DNA of 64,000 nt from an uncultured Oscillospiraceae bacterium (lineage in GTDB: Bacteria; Bacillota; Clostridia; Oscillospirales; Oscillospiraceae), in the NCBI GenBank assembly GCA_934552825.1, contig CAKTEQ010000003.1, positions 124,001 through 188,000 on the forward strand, given 5' to 3'. The position numbers were made by a program, and so were the translations under genes. Shown piece by piece: positions 40,593 through 47,416 of this stretch (positions are counted from its first letter, which is position 1; each line of letters starts with the position of its first letter). Under the pieces are notes generated by a model. The model did not search any database. It was not told the origin of the DNA and saw only the letters and a program-made list of their open reading frames with translations.

Positions 40593-41018
40593 TTACTCTT
40601 CTACGACTACGCCCATGCTGCGAGCTGTGCCAGCGATGATGGACATAGCAGCCTCGATGCTGCCAGCGTTGAGGTCGGGCATCTTCTGCTCAGCGATCTT
40701 GCGGACATCGTCCTTGCTGATCTTGGAGACCTTGTCCTTGTTGGGGACGCCGGAACCCTTCTCAATGTTGCATGCCTTCTTGATGAGGACGGCTGCGGGA
40801 GGGGTCTTTGTTACGAATGTGAACGTACGGTCAGCATAAACTGTGATGACTACGGGGATGATGAGACCCATATCGTTCTTTGTACGCTCGTTGAATTCCT
40901 TTGTAAACTGGGAAATATTAACGCCGTGCTGACCCAGAGCAGGACCAACAGGGGGTGCCGGAGTTGCTTTGCCGGCGGGGATCTGGAGCTTTACATAACC
41001 TACTACTTTCTGTGCCAC
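40593..41018 (-). CDS. rplK: Ribosomal protein uL11
   Basis: 141 residues; QIPAGKATPAPPVGPALGQHG is split here only to name it: QIPAGKATPAPPV then GPALGQHGVNI, the conserved N-terminal block. Part of the GTPase-associated centre. TATAGGAGGTG before the ATG. Confidence 0.97.
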   Translation of the reverse strand: MAQKVVGYVKLQIPAGKATPAPPVGPALGQHGVNISQFTKEFNERTKNDMGLIIPVVITVYADRTFTFVTKTPPAAVLIKKACNIEKGSGVPNKDKVSKISKDDVRKIAEQKMPDLNAGSIEAAMSIIAGTARSMGVVVEE

Positions 41019-41106
41019 CTATGGTGCACCTCCTATAAGAAAAATGTGGTGTTTTCAGCTTGAAGCTGAGATTTTGGCGGAGTCTGTGACTCCTCCCACT
41101 ATGCCA

Positions 41107-41631
41107 TTACACGGGGATTGTTTCCACCTGGTCGAGCTCCAGCTCGACGGGTGTCTCTCTGCCGAACATGGACACTACGACGCGGACATTGTTCTTCTCC
41201 ACGTCCAGCTCTTCCACGGTGCCGACAAAGTTTTCGAGAGGACCGTCGATGATCTTCACGCTGTCTCCGACGGCGTAATTCACGACGACCTGGACCTTCT
41301 CCACGCCCAGAGAGGCGATCTCATCCTCGGTGAGGGGGATGGGCTTTGTGGCGTTGCCGACGAAGCCTGTGCAGCCGCGCACATTGCGCACAAGATGCCA
41401 GCTTTCATCGGTCATGACCATCTTCACGAGCACATAGCCGGGGAAGACCTTGCGTTCGACGGTCTTAGCCTTGGAGTCGGTTATCTCGGTGACGGTTTCC
41501 ATCGGGATCGAAACGGCCTGGATGAGGTCTGTCATCCTTCTGTTTTCGGCAGCTTTTTCGATGGAAGCCGCGACGGCGTTTTCATAGCCGGAGTATGTGT
41601 GTATCACATACCATTTCGCATTATCAGCCAT
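41107..41631 (-). CDS. nusG: Transcription termination/antitermination factor NusG
   Basis: 174 residues: NGN domain (KWYVIHTYSGYENAV, FPGYVLVKMVM, GFVGNATKPIPL) and a C-terminal KOW domain (VKIIDGPLENFVGTVEELD). Binds RNA polymerase and Rho or the ribosome. Fifteen bases after secE in the standard order. Confidence 0.97.
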   Translation of the reverse strand: MADNAKWYVIHTYSGYENAVAASIEKAAENRRMTDLIQAVSIPMETVTEITDSKAKTVERKVFPGYVLVKMVMTDESWHLVRNVRGCTGFVGNATKPIPLTEDEIASLGVEKVQVVVNYAVGDSVKIIDGPLENFVGTVEELDVEKNNVRVVVSMFGRETPVELELDQVETIPV

Positions 41632-41646
41632 GGTCAGTCTCCTCTG

Positions 41647-41883
41647 TTAAGAGAGAGCAGCAATGAGAGCCTTGACCGCCATGCCGGCGATCCAGTCGAA
41701 GAGCCAGATGAAAATACCAACAACGATCACCACGGCGAGAACGACGAGGGTGTTGTTGATGACCTGCTTTCTGGAAGGCCAAACGACCTTCTTCAGCTCG
41801 CTCTTCATCTCTCTGAACCATTTGCCGATGCGCTTGAAGAATCTGACGAATGCGTTAGGCTTCTTTGCTTCGCTTTTAGACAT
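41647..41883 (-). CDS. secE: Preprotein translocase subunit SecE
   Basis: 78 residues with one C-terminal transmembrane helix (VLAVVIVVGIFIWLFDWI) after the conserved amphipathic stretch (EMKSELKKVVWPSRKQV). Clamps the SecY channel. Confidence 0.95.
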   Translation of the reverse strand: MSKSEAKKPNAFVRFFKRIGKWFREMKSELKKVVWPSRKQVINNTLVVLAVVIVVGIFIWLFDWIAGMAVKALIAALS

Positions 41884-41915
41884 CTGTACACAACCTTTCC
41901 AAAATGATTAGGGGA

Positions 41916-42065
41916 TTACTTTGTTTCGGTGTGAACAGTATGCTTTCTGCAGAAGGGGCAATACTTGTTCATTTCCAAACGGTCAGGATCGTTCTTCTTG
42001 TTCTTCACGGTGTTGTAGTTTCTCTGCTTGCACTCGTTGCATCTGAGGGTTATCTTTACCCGCAT
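41916..42065 (-). CDS. rpmG: Ribosomal protein bL33
   Basis: A 49-residue gene starting with MRVKITLRCNECKQRNY. Four cysteines (two CxxC pairs: CNEC and CPFC) make it the zinc-binding form. AAGGAGGTG before the ATG. First gene of the secE-nusG-rplKA unit, as in other Firmicutes. Confidence 0.95.
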   Translation of the reverse strand: MRVKITLRCNECKQRNYNTVKNKKNDPDRLEMNKYCPFCRKHTVHTETK

Positions 42066-42201
42066 TTTCTCGGCACCTCCTTGTTATTTTCCGGCCTGGA
42101 CCGGATTATTGCCTCCCTGTGGAAAGGCAGCGGCGCTGAAACAAAACTACAGAAAAGAATTTCCGCGCAGCAAAAACACACCTATTCGCACAGGTAGAAC
42201 T

Positions 42202-42230
42202 AATTTATCACAACTGCAAGCCCAGGTCAA
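42202..42230 (-). promoter_or_regulatory. Promoter of rpmG-secE-nusG-rplK-rplA
   Basis: Minus strand TTGACC, 17-base spacer, extended TGATAAATT; leader about 130 bases. The rest of the gap to 42478 is A/T-rich, has four TACCGG copies at 42341-42377, and the yqgF -10. Confidence 0.7.
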
Positions 42231-42340
42231 CAGTTTTTTGCATAAAATTCGGCAATTTTTGAACGGGGGAAATTAAAAACTCGATTTCGATACATTTTTG
42301 ATTTTTTTATTATTTCTTTTTCTTTTTCTCTTACACTTTC

Positions 42341-42377
42341 TACCGGTAATACCGGGGTATTACCGGGGTTGTACCGG
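42341..42377. repeat. Four short TACCGG repeats
   Basis: TACCGG begins at 42341, 42350, 42361 and 42372, spaced 9, 11 and 11 bases, close to one helix turn, between the divergent rpmG and yqgF promoters. Could be a protein-binding array; nothing else supports it. Confidence 0.35.
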
Positions 42378-42437
42378 CGTTCTGGAGGGAAGGGACGCTG
42401 TTTTTATCAGCTTATGCAGGGACAAACCTGACGGACT

Positions 42438-42446
42438 GTGGTATAA
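42438..42446 (+). promoter_or_regulatory. Extended -10 element of yqgF
   Basis: TGGTATAAT about 35 bases before the coding start. A -35 is weak (GGACAA region near 42420). GTGAGG precedes the ATG. Confidence 0.5.
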
Positions 42447-42478
42447 TAAATCAAAAAAAGATGACGTGAGGTCTTATT

Positions 42479-42898
42479 ATGAGAATTATGGCTGTTGATT
42501 ACGGCGACGCGCGCACGGGTATCGCGGTTTCCGATCCCACAGGGCTTATACCCGGCAGGGCGTGGACCATAACGGGTTACGTGCCCGAGAAGGTGGCCCG
42601 GCAGGTGGCTGACGCCGCGAAGGAGGCAGGGGCAGAGAAGATAGTGCTGGGCTACCCTAAGAATATGAACGACACTGCCGGGCCCCGGGCGGAAAAGAGC
42701 GCCGCCTTCGCGGAGATGCTGCGTGAGCTCACGGGGCTTGAGGTCGTGCTCTGGGACGAGCGGCGCACCACCGTGGACGCACACCGCATCCTCGCGGCCA
42801 ACGGCAGGCGGGAGAAGGACAGGAAGAAGAATATCGACGCCGTGGCGGCGACACTTATTCTTGAAGGGTATCTGGGGCTGATGAACGGGGGAATGTAA
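42479..42898 (+). CDS. ruvX: Holliday-junction resolvase-like RNase H-fold protein YqgF/RuvX
   Basis: 139 residues with the N-terminal MRIMAVDYGDARTGIAVSDPTG motif (Asp at the metal site; written as VDYGDARTGIAVSD), KIVLGYPKNMND, LWDERRTTV and the C-terminal DAVAATLIL. Members process 16S rRNA 5' ends or resolve junctions. Usually next to alaS or DUF1292 genes; the DUF1292 gene here is 3.6 kb away. Confidence 0.92.
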   Translation: MRIMAVDYGDARTGIAVSDPTGLIPGRAWTITGYVPEKVARQVADAAKEAGAEKIVLGYPKNMNDTAGPRAEKSAAFAEMLRELTGLEVVLWDERRTTVDAHRILAANGRREKDRKKNIDAVAATLILEGYLGLMNGGM

Positions 42899-42901
42899 GT
42901 C

Positions 42902-43267
42902 TCATCCCTTGGTGAATAGCTCCCGGAGCCCCACTATGATGAGGAAGGCTCCGAAGATCTTTGTGAAAAGGCCGGGGTCGAGAAATGTGGAGAGCCAGGC
43001 GGCAGCCCCGGCGCAAACCACGCCGGGGACTATGGCGGGCAGGAGCAGGCGCTTTTCCACAAAGCCGCCCTTGAAGTGAAAAATAAGGGATGTGGCCGAG
43101 CAGGGAAAGAAATAGAGCAGATTTATCCCCTTGGCAGCCTGGGGGACGATATTGCCGAAGCTGGTGAGATATATCATCAATATAGTGCCGCCGCCGACAC
43201 CGAAGCCCGTAAGTATGCCCACGGCGGCGCCTACGGCTGTGCTGACGGCGAAGTTCAGAGCAGACAT
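42902..43267 (-). CDS. TauE/SafE half-transporter, subunit B
   Basis: 121 residues with four predicted helices (AVGAAVGILTGFGVGGGTILMIYL start, IVPGVVCAGAAAWL, IFGAFLIIVGLREL). It matches one repeat of the two-repeat TauE/SafE family of about 250 residues that moves sulfite, sulfonates or other anions. The other half is the gene just upstream on the same strand, overlapping by 13 bases, so the pair probably forms a heterodimer. Confidence 0.8.
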   Translation of the reverse strand: MSALNFAVSTAVGAAVGILTGFGVGGGTILMIYLTSFGNIVPQAAKGINLLYFFPCSATSLIFHFKGGFVEKRLLLPAIVPGVVCAGAAAWLSTFLDPGLFTKIFGAFLIIVGLRELFTKG

Positions 43268-43608
43268 CTTACACCTCCGTATATAATGACGGCGCCCAGC
43301 AGCCGGCGCAGGAGCTTGGGCGGGACTTTTTTGAAAAGCTTGCCCGCTATAAAGCCGCCTGCGAGACCGCCGATGAGATAGGGCAGGGCCGCCTGAAAGT
43401 CAAAGGAGCCTGTTATGAGATACACGGCTCCCGACACGAGACTGAGGGGCAGCGTCACCGCGAGAGAGGTCGCGAACGCTTTTTTGCTGTCAAGCTTCAG
43501 CCAGGAAGTGAACAGCGGGACGAGGAGCATACCCCCGCCGGAACCGATGAAGCCGTTGATTATCCCTGCCGCGCCCCCTGTGACGGCGGCTTTGAATTTA
43601 TCATTCAT
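43255..43608 (-). CDS. TauE/SafE half-transporter, subunit A
   Basis: 117 residues, with the family motif GIINGFIGSGGGMLLVPLF in the first helix region and four helices in all. Partner of the gene at 42902-43267. Its ribosome site AAGGTG lies in the stem of the hairpin at 43609-43660, so folding of read-through RNA could hide it. Substrate unknown. Confidence 0.8.
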   Translation of the reverse strand: MNDKFKAAVTGGAAGIINGFIGSGGGMLLVPLFTSWLKLDSKKAFATSLAVTLPLSLVSGAVYLITGSFDFQAALPYLIGGLAGGFIAGKLFKKVPPKLLRRLLGAVIIYGGVRCLL

Positions 43609-43660
43609 AATAAAAACACCTTCCCCGGGAATTCTGTCCCGAAAAAGGTGTTTTTATTTG
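43609..43660 (-). terminator. Terminator after tcdA overlapping the ribosome site of the TauE gene
   Basis: Stem AATAAAAACACCTT / AAGGTGTTTTTATT with an inner CGGGA/TCCCG stem. On the minus strand it follows the tcdA stop. Confidence 0.75.
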
Positions 43661-43672
43661 TTTTTATTATAT

Positions 43673-44383
43673 TCAGATGCCCAGAATATCCCGGACTACG
43701 GCGCTGGCGAGGAGAAGCCCCGCTGTGGAGGGGACCCAGGGAAGGCTCGCGGGGATGCTGCGCCTGCCGGGGGGCGGCGTCTCAAGAGAGAGGGGGGTTA
43801 TGGGCAGCTCCGGGGAATAGACGACCTTGTGGTGCTTTATGCCACGGGCCCTGAGCTCCTTGCGCATCACCCGGGCGAGGGAGCAGTTTATGGTCTTTGA
43901 GATATCACAGACGGTGAACTGGGTCGGGTCGAGCTTGTTGCCCGTACCCATGGCGGAGATGATGGGGATACCACGCTCCATGGCGGACTGGATGAGATCC
44001 AGCTTGCAGGAGACGAGGTCGATGCAGTCTACTATATAATCATAGTCGTCGCAGAAGAACTCCGCGCGGCTGTCGGCGCTGTAATACAGATGCCGGCTGA
44101 CAGCTTCGCACTCCGGGTTGATGTCCCGGGCGCGGGCGGCCATAACGTCTGATTTGTACTGCCCGATGGTGGATGTCAGCGCGACGATCTGACGGTTGCA
44201 GTTGGAGGCGCCGATGACGTCGTTGTCCACAAGGGTGAGCTTGCCCACACCGCTGCGGGCAAGGGCCTCCGCGGCGAAGCCCCCCACGCCGCCGATACCC
44301 ACGACAGCTACATGGCTGCGCCGGAGACGTTCAAAGGCGTCCTCGCCCCAGAACATCATGTTTCTCAAAAAGCGTTCATTCAT
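43673..44383 (-). CDS. tcdA: tRNA threonylcarbamoyladenosine dehydratase (ThiF/E1 family)
   Basis: About 236 residues from the ATG at 44383 (TTGGTGA upstream); a GTG four codons earlier is possible. E1-like NAD/ATP fold with VVGIGGVGGFAAEAL, the Arg-rich ASNCNRQI, and VDCIDLVSCKLDLI. Cyclises t6A37 to ct6A in tRNAs that read ANN codons. The C-terminal LPWVPSTAGLLLAS is the usual end of the family. Confidence 0.88.
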   Translation of the reverse strand: MNERFLRNMMFWGEDAFERLRRSHVAVVGIGGVGGFAAEALARSGVGKLTLVDNDVIGASNCNRQIVALTSTIGQYKSDVMAARARDINPECEAVSRHLYYSADSRAEFFCDDYDYIVDCIDLVSCKLDLIQSAMERGIPIISAMGTGNKLDPTQFTVCDISKTINCSLARVMRKELRARGIKHHKVVYSPELPITPLSLETPPPGRRSIPASLPWVPSTAGLLLASAVVRDILGI

Positions 44384-44396
44384 AAAAATCACCAAG

Positions 44397-44430
44397 AAGA
44401 GAGCCGCGGTGCAGGCACTGCGGCTCTCTT
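44397..44430 (-). terminator. Terminator after the SurA-like gene
   Basis: Stem AAGAGAGCCGC / GCGGCTCTCTT, directly after the stop of the minus-strand foldase gene and before tcdA. Confidence 0.75.
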
Positions 44431-44438
44431 ATCAAAAC

Positions 44439-46046
44439 TTATTTTGCGTAGAACATGCCGAAGGCGTTCTTCTTAGCCTCGCCGTAGGTCTGGGAGACGC
44501 CGTCGTACCATGTGTTGTAGTCGTTCTCCACGAGTATGTCGGACACCTGTATTTTCCAGCGGATCTGATCTCTGCCGCTGAAGTAAATGAGCTGGTAGCC
44601 GGCGCTCGTTTTGAAGATCTTGCTGTCCCCGGGCTTACGGGCGCTGTCATAGAGCCAGTCGGCTATCTCGGTGTCGGCGTCGTAGCGGCCGACCTGATAG
44701 TTGAGACCGCCTGTGGAGTAATTGTCGGTGTCGGAGGAGTTTGTCTTTGCCAATTCAGCGAAAGCGTCCTCGTCGCCGCCGTTGGCCTGCCACTGGTCAT
44801 AATATGTCTGGACAGTGGTCTCGCCTGTCTCCCACTGGCCTTCAACGTAATCCTCGTAGGAGAGAGAGTCCTCCTTGCCCTCGACGCTTGTATTATATGT
44901 GTCCTCGGAGTCAACACTGACCTTGACGAGAATGTTGCGGTAGTCAACAGTCTCATAGTCGCATCTGTACTTGTCGATGAAGCGGACGATGAAGTAGCCG
45001 GAATAGGATTGGTCGGGGTCGCCCTCGAACACCATCACGTCGCCCTCCTGGCGGGCGTCGTCAAAGAGCCAGTCTCTGTATGTGGAGCTGACGCGGCTGT
45101 AAATAAACTCGCGCTGCTCGCTCTCAGCGTCGTCCTCGTATCTCGCCTTGCTGATATCGAGGCAGTACTCACGGCACAGGTCCGCGAAGCTCTCGCCATC
45201 TTCAAGGCGCGCGACGAACTCGTCAGCATCGTCACGGGCGTCCTGCATCGCCTCTTCGTCAGTCTCGTCGGAGCCGGACTCGGCGATGCCGCTCATGAAG
45301 AAGTAGTTATAATCCACCACGTCGATATCGTCAGGATGCTCGGAGTAATATGTCTCGAAATCCGCATCTGTGTAGGAATCGATGTACTGCTGGCGGATAG
45401 TGTCCTCATAGGCGGAGGCGAGTTTTGCAAGCTCCACGTTGCGTCGGTAGACGGCGGAAGTCACGCCGGCGCCGTAGTTGTTCTGATAATATGTATCCAC
45501 GTCTATACCAAGGCTCTTCGCGTAGGAGGAGAGATAGTTGAAGTAGTCGTCGACCTCCTGAATCTGCTCCTCTGTGAGCTCGAAGCCGGCTTTGTTCGCC
45601 TCGGTGACGAGATAGCCTATCTCTGTGAGCTGGGACATGACCTCCTGGTCGAAGAACTCGCCCCAGGTCATGCCGTCGGCATATTCGGTGTCAGCGAAGG
45701 CGTCGCTCTCGTAGTCGATGCCCAACATATCGAAGTACTGGCTGTACTGGTTGACATACTCGGTGCTGACAACATTATAAAAATAATTGTAGTCAGCGGG
45801 GGAGAACTTCACATCGCCCACTGTCACAGCGGTGCTGTTTTTCTTGATCCTGCCGGAGAAGAAGGGGATGGAGTCAGTCAGCACAGCGAGAGCCAGAGCG
45901 ATGATGACAACTATAACTACAAAGATAATGGCGTTGCGCTTGAACTTCTTGTTGGAAGCAAGCTCTTCCTGCTCCTTGAGCTGTTTCTTGGAAGTGCCGA
46001 GATCGGTCTGTTCCCTGCGCTTGTTCTTTTCTCTTGATGCGCTCAT
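44439..46046 (-). CDS. Membrane-anchored SurA/PrsA-like foldase (peptidylprolyl isomerase family)
   Basis: 535 residues from the ATG at 46046 (AGAGGA upstream). Basic N-terminus, one helix (AIIFVVIVVIIALALAVL) and a long, very acidic external part with a SurA_N-like helical chaperone region (about 75-215), followed by two rotamase-like segments (about 250-370 and 395-520). PPIase active residues are not clear, so it may act mainly as a chaperone for exported proteins. Its strong Asp/Glu content is notable. Confidence 0.7.
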   Translation of the reverse strand: MSASREKNKRREQTDLGTSKKQLKEQEELASNKKFKRNAIIFVVIVVIIALALAVLTDSIPFFSGRIKKNSTAVTVGDVKFSPADYNYFYNVVSTEYVNQYSQYFDMLGIDYESDAFADTEYADGMTWGEFFDQEVMSQLTEIGYLVTEANKAGFELTEEQIQEVDDYFNYLSSYAKSLGIDVDTYYQNNYGAGVTSAVYRRNVELAKLASAYEDTIRQQYIDSYTDADFETYYSEHPDDIDVVDYNYFFMSGIAESGSDETDEEAMQDARDDADEFVARLEDGESFADLCREYCLDISKARYEDDAESEQREFIYSRVSSTYRDWLFDDARQEGDVMVFEGDPDQSYSGYFIVRFIDKYRCDYETVDYRNILVKVSVDSEDTYNTSVEGKEDSLSYEDYVEGQWETGETTVQTYYDQWQANGGDEDAFAELAKTNSSDTDNYSTGGLNYQVGRYDADTEIADWLYDSARKPGDSKIFKTSAGYQLIYFSGRDQIRWKIQVSDILVENDYNTWYDGVSQTYGEAKKNAFGMFYAK

Positions 46047-46192
46047 TTTGGTTTCAATCCTCTCATTTGTTCCCGGCATATTCACCGGAAATCAGATTAT
46101 AGACTTTTGCATTATAGCCCAAAGAGGGCCTTTTCGCAAGACAAAATAGGAAATTAACATTTTGTCAATAATAATCCCGGGGGCTTATGGGC

Positions 46193-46427
46193 AAAAAAGT
46201 CCCCCGCAATGGCCGTGGGAGCCCGTTTATAACCTGCACGAACGGCAGGTGGGTCGCCTGCTCCCGGCTTCTCTGCTCCCAACATCCAAGGACACGCCCA
46301 AAGGCACCCTCGGGAGGTCTGCAATTCACCGGAAGATATCGGCATCCCGTTTTAGCTTTGTGGGTTTAAATAGGCTCGACACGCACCCCGCAGGGAACTC
46401 ACGCGTCATATTGACTTGTATTGCTAT
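46193..46427 (-). ncRNA. ssrS: Probable 6S RNA
   Basis: About 230 bases on the minus strand with a strong promoter and a T-run end but no ORF. The ends pair (GTTCCCTGC with GCGGGGGAC before TTTTTT), and the 5' arm CCCTGCGGGGTGCGTG then AACCC resembles Firmicutes 6S RNA as I remember it. 6S RNA traps RNA polymerase holoenzyme in stationary phase. SRP RNA, RNase P RNA and tmRNA signatures are absent. It fills most of the gap 46047-46474. Confidence 0.6.
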
Positions 46428-46433
46428 GCTCTG

Positions 46434-46462
46434 ATTATAACACCCTCCGGCGGCATAATCAA
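46434..46462 (-). promoter_or_regulatory. Promoter of the probable 6S RNA
   Basis: Minus strand TTGATT, 17-base spacer, perfect TATAAT; predicted start about 46427. Confidence 0.75.
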
Positions 46463-46474
46463 TGGAAAATCGGC

Positions 46475-46807
46475 TCAGTTTTCGCCGCCGTCTTCCTCTG
46501 GCTCTTCTTCGTCTTCGTCGAAGAGAACCTCCATGAACTTGTTGTAGACGTATTCCAGCTCCTCATCGTCGTCCAGGGTGGCGAAAAGCTCCTCGCCGTT
46601 CTCCTCGATGACCTTCATAATGATGAGTCCGTCCTCCTCGTCGGCGTCTATGTCGACCATATCGCCCTCGCCGTCCATAGGCTCGGCGGGGAGAAACGCC
46701 ATATAGAGCTCGCTGCCAAGGGGCAGCGTCTCGATGAGCTCAAGCTCGATCTCGTTGCCGTCCTCGTCAATGACGGTTATATAATCGCTTCCGTATTCGT
46801 TATCCAT
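46475..46807 (-). CDS. DUF1292 protein
   Basis: 110 residues, highly acidic, with the DUF1292 pattern at the start (YITVIDEDGNEIELELIET) and a Glu/Asp tail. AAGGAGA before the ATG. Common in Firmicutes beside yqgF; function unknown. Confidence 0.88.
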   Translation of the reverse strand: MDNEYGSDYITVIDEDGNEIELELIETLPLGSELYMAFLPAEPMDGEGDMVDIDADEEDGLIIMKVIEENGEELFATLDDDEELEYVYNKFMEVLFDEDEEEPEEDGGEN

Positions 46808-46887
46808 GAGCGTCTCCTTTTCAGATAGTTATTGCGCTTCTGCGCACCACAATATTATCCTATCCTCAGGGGAATTGCAACAGGATT

Positions 46888-47235
46888 TTATCCGCTGAAG
46901 TCCTCTATGAGCATGGCGGCGGCGTTCAGGGAGTCAACGGCAATGCCCTGCTCCAGAAGAGCGCGGTCGTTTGAGCGGAGGGACGCAACGGTCACGCCGG
47001 AGACATAGGCAGGTTCGGACGAGGCGCCCGCGTAAACGGCGACGAAGCCCCGCCATGAGCCCACCAGATATCCGCCCGAGACCGCGGCATTGGGCTCTGA
47101 TTCGACGGCAGTTCCGACCGCCGGAGTTTCAGGTGCGGGCGCGGGGAGCGCGGGTACGAGCACTTGAGCTGAGAGCGACGCGGCGGATGTAAAAACGGCG
47201 GCGGCGCAGGCGGCTATAAGAATTTTCGGCTTCAT
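46888..47235 (-). CDS. Small secreted protein resembling the BofC C-terminal domain
   Basis: 115 residues: signal peptide (ILIAACAAAVFTSAASLSA), a Pro/Ala-rich spacer and a folded end (GFVAVYAGASSEPAYVSG, LLEQGIAVDSLNAAAMLIED). This end looks like the BofC C-terminal domain seen in many clostridial proteins, an assignment from memory of the pattern. GAGAGGAAG before the ATG. Divergent from the PBP gene. Confidence 0.6.
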   Translation of the reverse strand: MKPKILIAACAAAVFTSAASLSAQVLVPALPAPAPETPAVGTAVESEPNAAVSGGYLVGSWRGFVAVYAGASSEPAYVSGVTVASLRSNDRALLEQGIAVDSLNAAAMLIEDFSG

Positions 47236-47416
47236 TTTTCCACTTCCTCTCGGGAATATATTGCCCGGAATACGGCATAATTAAAAAAATTTAATGGAAA
47301 TTAACATTTTTGTTGATGAAAAAATGTACAGCCTGTGCTATTATAGAATATCATAAAATTTACCATGGCAATTTGCGCCTGGCGGCGCACGGCACACAGC
47401 CGGGAGGTAATTGATA

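Noticed and set aside
42341..42377. CRISPR-like array
   Set aside because: Repeats are six bases with spacers of 3-5 bases; far too short, and there are no cas genes.
44196..46037. 613-codon plus-strand open frame rich in Val, Leu and Ala
   Set aside because: Opposite the foldase gene; its odd composition is the complement of the foldase's Asp/Glu-rich codons.
46193..46427. SRP RNA, RNase P RNA or tmRNA
   Set aside because: The conserved SRP apical loop (GGAAGGAAGCAG), the RNase P CR blocks and a tmRNA tRNA-like end are all absent.
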